A DNA stretch of 64,000 nucleotides. Origin: Dichetophora obliterata. Its lineage: Eukaryota > Arthropoda > Insecta > Diptera > Sciomyzidae. Both the position numbers and the translations under genes were made by a program. How positions within the stretch are numbered: the first letter of the stretch is position 1; the number at the start of each line of letters is the position of its first letter. The notes below the pieces were generated by a model. It was not told where the DNA came from. It worked only from the letters and a program-made list of their open reading frames with translations, and ran no database searches. Below, piece after piece: positions 9,245 through 23,100 of the stretch. Location: contig OY986435.1 in NCBI GenBank assembly GCA_963920525.1, positions 174,752,266-174,816,265 of the forward strand, written 5' to 3'.

Positions 9245-11195
9245 ATACGTACATTTGTTTTGACACTCTCCATACAACTTTTTCAAACTTGACCCCAATA
9301 TCGATTATCGGCAATATATTAAGAAACGTATAGGTAATTATATCAGCACTCAAATAAGCTTTTTATTGTTAGATATAAAACTGAACGTTAATTATAGTTT
9401 TTGAAAGACTAATCTCCATAACACGCAGGCAATCTTTATGCACCCTAATAATATGCAGCGTATTGTATTGACAAAAGTTCACTTTCATGTTTATGCGCCA
9501 AACATTCATTAAGAAATAGTCATTCCAGTGCTGCAGTTCTCATTTAAAGCAAATACTTTCATTAAGTGTTTAAAATGCCACTTCAGAATATTCTACAACG
9601 TCGATCCGTTCAAACTGCTTTAAGATTTTTGGAAGAATTTTGTGAGAATACGTCTATACATGGTCTTTCTAATTTGGCACGCAGAAATAGACACTGGCTG
9701 GAGTTGTACGAATTTTTTAAAAGTGATGTTATTGGAAATTGTTTTTAATTTTTAAACTTATATCGTTTAGCACTTTCTGGCTATTTACTATAATCTCTGT
9801 GACAGCTGTTGCTATACACCAAAGCGTTGATCTAATATCTCAATATAAAGGGGACAATGTCGTTATCTCAATTCATACAGACTTCAAGGACTTCAATACA
9901 ACAAAACCATCGTTTACTTTCTGTCCGAGAGATGAAGTGGCTGACTGGCAGGTAGACAAATATATAAGGTAAAAGGATATGATTGTAAAAAAAACAATTT
10001 CAAAATTTTTAAAGCATTTAATACATATTTATAGAGAACATAGTGTAGGATCTGATGTATCAAGAGAAGATTTAAAATATTTCTTACAACAAATCAGCAG
10101 CATGACTATTTCAACTATAAAACCTATGAAAGACCTTAACTATGGCATATCACCCAATGATTACATGAAGCTGGCCTTCAAGTTAGTCCTTACCAAGTAT
10201 AACTGTTGTGCCTATCGGTGTATAATGTAGTTTTTTTGTAGAATGTCTCATTTTTTTAAAGCTAAGAAATTCGAAGAAATACCATTAATTAAAACCGTGA
10301 GCGACGTTGGTATATGTTACACAATCAACAATTTTCTAATAAACAATGGCACGTCATCGATGTAAGTTCTAATGAAAATATTGAAGTCTATTGTTAAAAT
10401 TTAATGCGATTTTCTCTTTTCCAGCCACTGGGATGATCATACAAAAGATCCAACAAGTCAAAAGATGTTACACGATGATATGTCGTTTTCTTATTTAGAA
10501 ATACCAACAACTGTGTATTTAAACTATTTTAGTACTTATATGAGAACATATATACATTCACCATATGAAATGCCGACAACCTGGACACGTGTTGTTGGAG
10601 ATTCCAACTCGATGCCAGTCTTGGTTTTTTTCTATAATATAGCAGAAGTTTCATACGACAGCGATTTGATACGGTAACTACTAGTAACTAACAATATAAT
10701 TGATACAATTTACTTTCAAGACAAAAGGCAATATCCAAAAATAATACTGTTTGATTTAAGACCAACATAGATGCTAGGCTCTTCTTATTATTCGATACTT
10801 TTAATCGTCAGTTTTGGCTCATAGCGTCAAATACAACTTGTGCAATACCATCAAGTAGCAAAAAGTATTTTTTGTCTTAACTTTTTATCTTGTTGGCTAC
10901 TATGCAAAAGAAGATCAGGAGCAGTAAGTAAAAACTTGCATGAGGAACAGGGACGAGCCTTGACATGGCAATGTTTATAACTACGTCATCCTGACGAAGC
11001 CAGCAACATTAATGTCGAAATCGTCTGAAGTTGGGCTAATCCTCCTCGTAGTGTTCCTTAGGCAACGGCAGGTTGCCAACCGTCAGTTTGATGGGTAATT
11101 TGAGCGGCATAAGGCTGAAATAGGCGTTGGGTCCTAAAACGATCCTAAAACCTGTTACCGACTACTGCAAATAAAAAAACTGATAGTGATTCCTT
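9245..11195. repeat. Segmental duplication, copy A (partner 35917-37612)
   Basis: The block starts upstream of the channel gene (CGTACATT...TTGACACTCTC), includes exons 1-5 and runs about 520 bp past exon 5. Similarity to 35917-37612 is high and collinear apart from a ~400-bp deletion and a ~100-bp insertion in the partner. A fragment of exon 6 also recurs at 61193-61345, so the duplicated unit probably spanned the whole gene. Confidence 0.9.
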
Positions 11196-14100
11196 GATAT
11201 GCATCCAGAATGTACGATTTCTTAAATGGGAAGGTGCTCATATTGATATGTTTGTTATCTTGGAATGATACAAAGGTGATATCAATGCAATCCAAGAAAT
11301 AAAATGGAAGGAAGTGGATTGCATGCGACAAGCATCCTGTAATAATTATTACTACAACGGTCACGCGGAGAAGCCGAGGATTGGTGCCGAGTTTTACTTA
11401 TGTATCAGTTTCTTAGTGGTGGTTTAAAAAGAACACAGTTAAGGGTTAGTTAATATGGACACATTTAAATGCCAAATATTTATCGATATTTTTCAAAAAC
11501 CGTAAAAAGAATTCTCAGATTTTGTAAACTATGAATAAGCCCTACACAAGTCTGCACAAGTCTGTAAAGCGTCCCAATTATTTCGGCCCACTGGCTAAAA
11601 AATGGTGTTTTGGAAAAAACTATATAACTTTGGACTCAAAATAAGTGACTGAAACAGTTTTTTTCTAAAATAACTACAATTTAAGACAAATATATTTTAA
11701 ATATTTACGATCAGATTTAAAATTTAACATTAATAAATACAATAACGAATATAAACGCAATCCGACCGTTTTTGTAGAGGTTTCACCAAGAACTTTATTT
11801 TGTTACTAAATGGCGTGCCCATAAGCAGTAAAATACGGGAATTATAACTTTGGTATTCACAAGAAAACAAAAGTAAAAAATAAACAAATGATAAATTCAA
11901 GAAAAATTTTAAAGCTAATTTTGATCGATTAATAAAGTTTTTGCTCCATCTAACTCTAGGATTTGTTTTTGTTTTTAAATCTCAGTGCAATAATAAAAGG
12001 GTCTGATGTAATCAATAGTTGATTCATTACATCCCTGTTTGTTGCAATTCGATTGCATTTTCGAGAATATTTTAATCCATAGTTTCTAGTTTCTTCAGCT
12101 TCTTCTGAAAGTAGACCAACAGGTAGCATTGCTGCTTCTATAATCTCTTTTCCATGTAGTAAAATTTGATGGACAGTGACGGGCATATATAATGTGACCA
12201 ACCGTACTCCTTTTGGGAGTTTTTTACTTCTTTTTTTCTCGTTGTACTTCTTGTAACGACGTACGCTAAAAGTACTTATTTTAACTTGATGTTTTTCTTT
12301 TTGACAATTTTTTCATTAATCAATTTAAAATACATCTCTAACTACTGGAAATATTTATTTTATATCACTATCTTCTTTAATTGGAAAAATTCAGTTTGCC
12401 TGTTCTTATGTTAGTTTCGTCGCTTCTGCATCGGCTTGTAAGTTTTTTGGCTCTCCGGAAAATTTGTGCTTTTTGAGTTGTGACGGTTATCTACTGAAGG
12501 CGCGATATGTGCTTAGATTTATTTAATATTGCTTCTTTTTCAGTATTTAAAGACCAAAATTTTGATTTTTTTCATGAATTTTTTAAATAAGAAAATAAAA
12601 TTAGATTGTTTTAAATTTTAACATGTTTTTATTTGTGTCTTCAAGTATACAAACGAATTGCTTTGACTTGATTTTACATTAATTTACTTATAATTATATT
12701 ATATTAAAGAAGTGTATTCGAAAAAAGGTGTGTTAATTTGTGGGAAAGCACCCAGCCTTTCGTATTCATCTGAAATAAAAAATAAAGAGAATATCGTTCT
12801 GCAGGCTTAATTGTAGTGCAATAACCGATAATACGTATATTAAAAATAAAAAACTAATAAAAAATGGCGGACTTGTGAAAACAAAAATTTGACAAATCTA
12901 ACTTATTTTTTATTTGTTTAAAATAAGTTACTTATTGAAAAATTGATTGTTTTAAAGGTTCCGGATCTAGCTATGTATGTCAAAAACGGGTGAAATTTTT
13001 AAATAAATCGGTTGAACAGTTTTTAGTCAGGGCTTCCCCCGAAGTTTCGAATACCTAGTTGCTAGAAAAACGTGTTTAAAGTTTTTACAGCACTTTCATA
13101 CGCACTACTGCACGCTTTCTTCTTTTGGCTGTAACTTTAAAAATATTTTATTTATTTATTTATGTATTTATTTAATCAACTATTAACTTTTATTGTTATA
13201 CAGTTACTATAAGTACACAAATTAATCGTAGGTATAAAAAATTATTAACTTAACATGATATCGTTCTTAAATGCTACCCTATTTTGGGTGATCTCAATCG
13301 ACTTTCAGATAGTGTTGAACGTTTTAGTCATATTATTAACCGGGCCACTTTTGCCATAATTATTCCTTCTGTAGGGTAAATAGAACAATTGCCTTTGCCT
13401 TAAATTTATGTGCATAAAGTTTGAAAAGTGCTAGAAGTGGTGCACAATCAATGGCCGCATTCTAGCCGAAAAAGTGCTCAAGTAGCGAAGTAGCATAAAA
13501 TATTTTCGCTATATAAATTGTGACATCTCAAGGAACATGTTCTGTGAGAGCATACCATTCAGCCCGAAAGTTGTGGAACAGTTCTTGAGCACTTTTTCGG
13601 CTAGAATGCGGCCAATGTGATTCATCACTACATGCCGGGCAAATAAGGCGAGAAAATACTTTCGCCGAAACTCCAAAGACTTAAGTCCAAGAAGAGCAAG
13701 CACATCGCGCTTCATAAGAAGGCATAAAATTCCAGTGGAGCTTGCGAATTGCTAACCTTGTGAAAAGCCTTTGAATATTTTCAGTTCTTTTAATATGCAG
13801 AGAATATTGAGGGTCCCAGATAACACAAATATATTCTAAAACCGATCTGACAATTGAAAAGAAAATAGTCCTCACGGTAAAGGGATCAGAGAATTCCTTA
13901 GTATTGCGCGATAGAAATTCCATTATGGCATTCGCTTTTGATATAATAGCATCAAAATGTTTGGCAAAGCTTAACTTTCGCTCAAATAAAACCCCTAAAT
14001 CTTTCTTCAAGTCGACTCTCTCGAGTAAGTAATAGATTTACCTGACACAAATCTGTGCTGCATCTCAGACAATCTGGTTTTAATGGAGTTATAAATTTAT

Positions 14101-17100
14101 TTTTTACAAGAGAATAAAAAATTGTAGGAATAAGTGGCAATTTCGCTATCGCTTGATAATTTGCAATATTTTGCCTTGATCCGGATTTAAAAATTGGAGT
14201 AATGCCCGATATCTTCCAGATAAATCTAAAAATTTCCCTTAACGGAGGGAAGATAAGAGTCAACGGCTTGCACATGGCCAAAGCACAGTTTTTAAGAAAT
14301 ATGGGTGGGATATTATCCGGCCCACAACCCATTTTAACATCAAGATATACTAAAGCTTCAAAGACATCATACTCCAATGGAGCCAAGGTCAGTAATTGGT
14401 ACACCGACAGGCGTAATATGTGCATGATTAGAAGATGCATTATAACGAACATAATTTGATTGAAAAAAGAAAGCAAATAAGGGGCCGTCCATAAACTACG
14501 TTACTGATTTTCCGATTTTTTTTACCCCCCCTCCCCCTGCGTTACTTTTCGTAGTGCTTTTCAAAACCCCTCCCCCCTATAAAGTAACGTGACATACGAA
14601 ATTAATTCAATCGAATGATTATATATTTTGACTAGCTCTGACAATTTTCACTAGTATTAGTGTCTAGTATGACTAGATACATGAAAGGAACAATAGGAAA
14701 AAAATCAGTGTATGTTTTATTCCGATGTATTTTAAAGGATATAATACAAACTTATGACAATTCATAGAAGTTTTAAAAACGAAATACAAGCCTCAGGTAG
14801 GACACGACCTTGAACCGATTTCTTCTTTCTGAGAAGGACAGTACATGTCATACGGTATCTCCTTTGATCAAGAACATTCAGTCCTTAACGTCAAGGCCTG
14901 TCGCAAAAGCAAATACCCAAATTTTTCAGACGTGTGCTGAGATGGTGAAGGAATACCAAAAGGTTCCTGTGTCGAGGGAAAAGGCGGTGGAAGAAATCGT
15001 TGAAAAAAAAGTTAACCATCAATTTAGACGATCAAACATAAACATGTAAGGTTAAAAATTTTTGAAATGATTGTGTTATTAATTAGAGGTTTTTCGTAGA
15101 TTTTTTTAATTTTTGGTAACGTTACAATATCTAAACACCTCCCCCCTACCGTTACTTATCGTAGTGCATTTCAAAACCCCTTACCCCCCCTAAATTGGTA
15201 ACGTAGTTTATGGACGACCCCTAACTCACTAATATCTTGGAGGTTATCCGAACATTAATCTTTATAAAATATATTTTTAGGAAGGCCCCAGGTATTTTTT
15301 TTATTATTCAGAAAAGTCCAAAATGATTAAGGATAACTTTTTATATTTGATTCTAAAGCAAGTAAATGACTTCTATATAAAAACTTTTTTAACCTCTGGT
15401 AGTTTATGCGTGCCTGGCAATATTCATGAAGGAATATATTTTTCTCAAATTTCTTATGTTTTTTATTAAAAATATTTTCAAGAATACCAAGACGCCTATT
15501 ATACCAACTAGGTTTATTGCTCATGTGGACTTTTTTCAACGGTACACATTTCTGAAAAGTCTCATTAATGCTATTAATTATTTATTTATTTATTTGGCCA
15601 AGCAAGGCAATATACTCATTCTAACAGGTTGTTTTTTATTTATTTTTTTTTTCTCACCCCTTCCTTGTTTTGGTGTACAAAGACATGCTAATTGAAGTGG
15701 GCGTAATCCGCCCACATGAACGACATGAATTTAAGAACACGTCAAAAATAAAAGGAGATAAGAAAAGAAAAGAAACAGAAGGAACTTATATCTAACATAT
15801 TTTATACAAAGTAGTAGAAAATATGACTATTAAGCTACTGTGCTATCTTATAAAAAACAGAAGGAACTTATTACTTACTTACTTACTTAGTTGGCGCTAC
15901 AACCGTATGTCGGTCTTGGCCTCATCTAAGAATTTGCGCCAGCCATTTCTGTCTTTCGCTTGCTGGCGCCAGTTGGAAATTCCAAGCTTCGTCAGGTTGT
16001 CCTCTACTTGGTCTTTCCAACGAAGATGCGGTCGTCCTTTTCTGAGTTGACCGCCGCTGGGTAGCGAATCGAATATATTCTTCATTGGCGCATCGTATTT
16101 TATGCGCTGAACATGACGTAGCCAGCGAAGCCGCTCGATTTTAATGCGCTTGACTATGTCGGTGTCAGCGTACAGCTCATACAGTTCATCATTCCACCAT
16201 ATTCGGTAGTCGCCATTGACGCAGATTGGTGCGTAGATCTTACGAAGAATCTTTCCCTCTAATGCTCCTAAAGTCCTTTTGTTTGAACTGCTTGGAGTCC
16301 AGGTTTGTGATGCATAAAGTAGGACGGGCATGATGAGCGATTTATAGAGCATGATTTTCGTTCGTCGAGAGAAGGCTCTGCTTCTCAATTGCCTACTGAG
16401 CCAAAAAAAACACCTATTGGCAAGAGTTATTCTTCGTTTGATCTCAATGCTGATGTCGTTGGTTGAGTTTATACTGGATCCCAGATAGACGAAGTCCTTC
16501 ACAACCTCGAAGGAGGTATTGCCAACTGTAACGTGGGTTCCAAAACGCTGGGAATATTTGTTTGTTGACACCAAGCATTTCGTCTTATCTGCATTCACTG
16601 CCAGACCCATTCGACTTGACTCTCTTTCTAATCTGGAAAATGCTGCACTGACTTCGAGCGTATTATGGCCAATGATATCTATGTCACCAGCATACGCAAG
16701 CAGCATAACACTCTTGTAGAATATTGTGCCACTACGTCTCAGATCAGCAGCTCGGATAATCTTTTCCATTATTAGCTTGAAAAAGTCGCACGATAAGGAA
16801 TAACCTTGTCTGAAACCTCGTTTGGTAATAAATGGTGGGGAGAGGTCCTTCCCGATTTTAACTGCGCTGCTGGTGTTGCTCAGTGTCATCCTGCAAAGTC
16901 GTATTAGTTTTGCAGGAATACCAAATTCAGAAATGGTGGAGTACAGGTGCTTCCTTATTGGGCTGTCGAAGGCGGCTTTGTAGTCGACAAAAAGATGGTG
17001 GCTGTCGACTTGTTTTTCTTGAGTCTTTTCCAAGATTTGTCGTAGCGTGAAAATCTGGTGGACTTTCCAGGTCTGAAGCTACACTGATAAGGTCCAATCA

Positions 17101-20100
17101 GTTCGTTTACAATGGGCTTCAATCTTTCACATAAAACGCTCGACAGGACCTTATATGCGATATTAAGAAGGCTTATCCCACGGTAATTGGCACAGATAGT
17201 GGGATCGCCTTTCTTGTGGATTGGGCAGAGCACACTGAAATTCCAATCGTTCGGAATGCATTCTTCCGACCATATTCTGCATAGAAGCTCGTGAATGCAT
17301 TTAAGTAGAGCTTCACCTCCGTTCTTAAACAGCTCAGCAGGTAAGCCATCAGCTCCCGCGGCTTTGTTATTTTTAAGCCGAGCTATAGCTGTCAGAACTT
17401 CATCATAGTCGGGCAGCGGAACCTCAACGCTGTCATCCAAAATTGGGGTTTCCGGAATATCATCTCTATTGGCGGGATTGTTGTCAGCGTCGCCATTAAG
17501 AAGCTTAGAGAAGTGTTCCCTCCATAACGTCAGTGTACTCTGCACATCTGTCACTAGATTCCCGTTTTCATCCTTGCAGGAAGGGGCCCCGGTTTTAAAA
17601 CCATCGGCAAGGCGTCTTATTTTTTCGAAAAATTTTCGGGCCTCATTCCTGTCACCATACATCTCAATCTTCTCCTGCTCGCGCTTTTCTGCCTCTCTTT
17701 TTTTCCGCCTGAAAATATGTCTCTCTTCCCTCCTCTTTTCTTTGTATCGCTCCTTAGCAGCACGCGTTACAACCGACTGCAGGGTGGCTTTGTAGGCGGC
17801 GTCTTTCTCCGCAGTGGCGTCGCGACACTCCTGGTCGTACCACTGGTTTCGGCTAGGGCGTTGGTAGCCAATCACCTCTTCAGCAGCCGCACGCATGGAG
17901 TTGGAAATGTGTGTCCACTGCGCGCATATATCATCGATTGGAGGAGTGCTTTGAAGCAGGAGTGAGAGTCGAGTGGCGAAAAAATCGGCTGTCTGTTTCG
18001 GTTGCAGCTTGTCGACGTATAGCTTTCTCTGTGTAGGGTTGCGTGTATTCTTAGCTGCGCACAGACGTGTACGGATCTTGGCTGCAACAAGATAGTGATC
18101 CGAGTCAATTTTTGCACCACGGATCGTGCGTACATCCAATACACTGGAAGAGTGCCTTCCGTCGATCAAAACGTGATCAATTTGATTTTTTGTTTTTTGA
18201 TCAGGGGACATCCAGGTGGCTTTATGAATATTGAGATGCTTGAATCTAGTGCTACTTACGACCATGTTTCGTGCTGCGGTGAAGTCAATCAGCCTCATTC
18301 CGTTATCGGAGGTGTTGTCGTGGAGGCTAAACTTTCTGCTGAAATAAGAAGGAACTTATTACTTACATATTTTATACAAAGTAGTTGAAAATATGGCAAT
18401 TAAGCTACTGTGCTATCTTATAATTAATAGGGAACAGTTAAAGAGGCATGGATGGTGATTGGTGATCGTGATAAGAATAGATGCTTAGGGTGAAAAGAGG
18501 TGATTGGAACATGTATTTAGACATAGGTGGTAGGTAGTGCTCGCTGATAGTATTAAATATCATGCAACATCTGTTAATTGGTTCTTTGAAAGCGTAAGTA
18601 GTGTGGTGCTGTGACTCACATAGAAATCTTGTATGCCTAGTTCTCCTTATTGGGTCATTAATTGTTACTTTGTTGGAAATATATTCGCTGTAAGTGTTTC
18701 GGGCAATGACATCAAATATAAAACATGAACAGAGTAGCTATCTTCTTGTTGACAACGGCATTAAGTTAATGGCTTTCAGTCTGTGAACATATGGTGGCAG
18801 GTTTCTATAGTCCCGAGAGTTGTACGTGTCTCTCATGGCAAAAAGTAAGAATTGTTTTTGGATAGATTCTATTCTATCACTATGCACTGCAAAACTTGGG
18901 TTCCATACTGTGCAACAATATTCAAGAATTGGACGCACTAGTGTGCAATATAGGGTTTTAGTTACCCAGACGTTCTTGAATTCATTTGCGCGTCTTTTAA
19001 TGAATCCGAGAAGCTTGTTTGCCCTGGATGTGATATGATCAAGGTGAAGATTAAAACGCAGTCTGGAATCTAGGATAACCCCAAAATCTGCAATGTGATT
19101 GATCCTTTTTAGTTCAACCCCATTTAGCTCAAAACTATTGTAAAGCATTTCTTTTTTACGGGAATAACTTATAACATAGCATTTATTTTCATTTAGAGAA
19201 AGCTTATTTTTATTACACCAGTTTTGCAGGGATACAAGTTTATTCTGTAAGAAAACTGTATCCACATCTGATTTAATGACATAATACATTTTTAAGTCGT
19301 CTGCGTATAAGAGATGTGGGATATCATACAAAACTTCAGATATATCTGCAATAAATATGTTAAAGAGGAGTGGACCGAGGTGACTTCCTTGGGTACGCCT
19401 GATGAGACAATAATCTTATTAGATAGAGTACCCTGAAATTTAACATGTTGGGATCTTCCACTAAGATAGGATATAAGCCAATTCAACAAAGAACCTGATA
19501 TACCGAATTTGTCTAATTTTTTAGTTAAGATTACGTGATCAACTCGATCAAATGCTTTACTAAAATCGGTATATATAGAATCTATCTGATGACTTTTTCC
19601 ATATAGTTAAGAACGTCTGAAACCATTATTGTGAGGTTTGTTGATCGTCCTTTACGGAATCCGTGTTGTTGTTCATTTAAGTGTGGATTAACTATTTCAG
19701 TGAGCTTAGAATATATTATTTTTTCTAAAAGCTTATGAATAATTGACAATAAGGCAATACCTCTCTAGTTTTCGATCGCTCTCTTATCGCTATTCTAATA
19801 AATTGGTATAAGATGAGATGACTTCCAAAGAGATGGAAAAACACCTATTTCCAAAGACTTATTAAAAATAACATGCAATGGTGTAATTAATTGAGCTAGG
19901 CACTGAACAAGGAAAATTGGTGGAATATGGTCCGGACCGGGAGACTTGTAGGGATCTAATTCATTTATCGAATTAATTATGTCCTCTTGTGTAATATTTA
20001 CTGTGCAAACCAAAGGGGACGTGTTGGGATACAGTAACGGGGTACGAATTGTTGTTGAAGGAGGACGAAATACTTCTTTAAAATGATCTGCAAAGAGATT

Positions 20101-23100
20101 ACAGATCACTTGTGGGTTGGAAGAAGAAACATTATCTTTAAACATGGTTGTAGGATTAATAAATAAAATGTATAAATAAAATTTATCTTGTAGACAATTA
20201 CCAAAGATTGTGCACCAATTTATACTACTAAAATAATCCGATATTACAATATAGTTAGCCTTCGCAAATGAAATTTCAAAAACACTATCACCATGAAGTG
20301 GATTTTTTAAAGCCAGGATATCGAATTGCACCAAAAGAGCAGTGTGATGGACGCTATTATTAGCCAAAGGGCAAATGGCTTCAGAACAGCATACATTAAA
20401 CTCTAAGTCAGAAAGAAACTAAATCTAATATATTGTTTAAGGTATTTCGAACAGAATTAATTTGATACAACCCATTAGATTTAATTGAATCTAAGAAATC
20501 TACTTCGGTCCGATTAGCTGGTATATTTAGAGTTAAAGCTGGAAAATTGTCCGAATAGGTCCAGTTTACTTAGCTTAAATTGAAATCACCCAAATTTTTC
20601 TCAAAACTACCAAAAATGGACTTACGCCACTTGTGTCATATGTCTATAGTCCATTCATGTGCTGGGCCTATCAAAATACATTGGAGATGAAAAAATTAAA
20701 AAGAATGCAAAATAAATGCATGATATTTAAATTTTAATCTTTTTGTTTCTCATTCACACTCTTTACATCTTCATTGTGTTTTAATTATGAATTTAATCAA
20801 GTTTAGAAATGTCTAATCCCTAGATATAATCTATCTATATTCTATCTGATACAGCAAGTTTTTAAGAACATAAGAAGTATAAACTATAATATTACACATC
20901 TAAATCAACATACTCACGCATTCGGTACTAGAAACAGAAATGACTTAGTTGTGGCAAGATGCAGTCAAGAGATCACAAAACAACGCTTCTTATGTGCAGG
21001 TTCTAGAGCCTATAATAATTTATCAGAAATAATTAAAAATTATAATAAACTTTAAAAAAATTCCATTTGTTTGACACCAAAAACATTCTCATATTTTGAA
21101 AACTACAGAAAGTCATTGCAAAATAAAGTTTTGAAAATTTTTTAATCTTACTTCAAAAAAGGCGCAACAAATTTCTTTTTCGTCCAAAACCGGTGCAAAA
21201 GTTATTTTTCTCTTAAAAACAATAAGGGTTTTCATGCAAAGTGGCAGGCTTCTAATTTGGGCAATTAGTTATTTTTATCAGACAGGTTGTATGAACAGCC
21301 CTTAAAGTCGATTGTGCATTTGCAGCATATAAGTCAGCTGTGCGATCTGCCAGCGATGCGTTCTATTTAAACGGGGACGCTTTGCGGATTGTTTGCTTGT
21401 TTTCTGAAATTTTTAGAATTAAATCTTTATTAGTTTTGCTCAAATTATAACTTTTCCTTCAAAAAAGAAAACAGCTGATTGATCATATAAGTTTGCCACC
21501 TCGTTTGCTCACCTAAATCGAAGAGCAAATTTATCTGGTTTGTGCAAAAGCTTTTTCATACGAATTTTGACAGTTCATTTATAAGGCTGATAAACTTATG
21601 AGGTTTATACCATTTATAAGGGTATTGCCCATTTGCATGAAAACCCTTATTAATAACTGAAAATTGTATTTTGTTTACTCTTTTATATGACGTATCATTT
21701 TTAAGAAAAAACTGTTTCTGTTTGACACAAAATCTGATGATCTATTAAGAAAAATGCAATAGTACCCCCTTTGATTTTTGTAACGACTTGTATTTTTTTT
21801 TAACATGTTGTTTTTATAAGTATTGAGAAATGCTTAGTCTTCAATAATATTTTCTGTTTTTTTTTCGTATGCAGAAACCCATCTGCGGAGAGCACATAAG
21901 GTTAGGTTAAGGTGGCAGCCGGTCAAGGAGCGGCCCACATAGACCAGATATTTGGTTCGTTGTGATACCACAGAAGATCTACTCCTCTCCTAAGCGCTGT
22001 CGTGAAACCACCGTGAAATAATAATAAAATCAGTAGACGCTTAAAAAGAGGCTACATAGATGCTTCTAACTTCTGCGGGCTAAAGTGGGGCATGAACAGA
22101 GGAGATGCGATGCCGATTCCTCCTCTTCCTCATCCCTGCAACTCCTGTAGAAGTCATTCACATGAACCTCCATTCTAAGGGCATGCCTACCCATAATACA
22201 GTGTCCTGTTATAATGCCTATTAATATGGAGAGATCTTTCCTCGCCATTTGCTTGAGCTTAATCGCTCGTTTTTCAGTAAAACTAGGCCACAACCGTCTA
22301 GATGTGTTAGAGTTGGTGCTATGCTTCCACATAAAATTAGCCAGTTCAGTCAACCTGGTATAGCGGCAGTAACCTATCCCATTCTACTCCGGTTGGGATA
22401 ACTGTGTGAAAGCCGTTCTCGAACTAGGGAGTGGCAGTAGTGTAATAGATGTTGCTGGGGGCTGCTCCTGCGAGATCGATAATGGAGGAATAACCTGTAC
22501 GAGAGTAAGTCCACTGCGAGGTTGGCTGTTTCCTGCCCCATCTTTTTTCCCATAATATCAAGGGATATTGGGCAAAGAACCGCATTAAGCGCTTCCGATG
22601 AAGTGGACCCAAGCGCTCCGCTGATACATACGTCCGTAGTTCTTTGTACTTTCCCTAACAATTTGCAATTAGGCTGTGTTCTTAGTGCTGTCCACCACAC
22701 ATATACACCGTATAACAAGATTGGCCTCACTATAGCTGTGTAAATCCAACGAGCAATGTTCGGGGTAAGCCCCCAAGTTTAACCTATAGCTTTCTTACAG
22801 GCATATAAAGCAACATTGGCCTTCTTGGTTTGCTCAAGAATATTCGGTTTCCAGCCTAACTTTCTATCGAAAATAACCCCTAATTATTTGGCTCTTCCAT
22901 GAAATTTAGCAGAGTGCCATCCAGACGTGGAGGAATTATGCGCGGAAATTTATATTTCCTCGTAAAAAGGAGCAGTTCAGTTTTTTTGGGGATTTACCCC
23001 CAGCCCACAATTTCTGGCCCAAGTATTGAGATTGGAGAGCGCTGACCCAAGCAACTCCGAGAGAGTATTTGTAAGTGGGTTGTCAGAAGAAGCTCTAGGG

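Larger units (their letters stand above)
13146..15560 (-). mobile_element. Jockey/CR1-like LINE #1, interrupted by a PIF/Harbinger-like element
   Basis: The minus strand carries a TTTA-rich 3' tail (13146-13175), RT fragments (13509-14480) and, across the element at 14481-15221, the linker between endonuclease and RT (15222-15540, with Pro-Ser-Trp-Tyr-Asn and a basic helix). The palm core with the catalytic Asp pair is deleted. At ~15575 it meets the 3' tail of LINE #2. Confidence 0.8.
15574..20600 (-). mobile_element. Jockey-like LINE #2, interrupted by an RTE-like LINE
   Basis: It runs from an endonuclease Gly-Asp-Phe-Asn motif at ~20580-20594 through RT (18738-20367) and the C-terminal segment (18540-18720, with Glu-Pro-Ile-Asn-Arg-Cys) to a TTTA-rich 3' tail at 15574-15592. 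The RTE-like LINE at about 15870-18346 sits in its 3' UTR. LINE #2 itself abuts LINE #1, probably having inserted into it. Confidence 0.78.
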
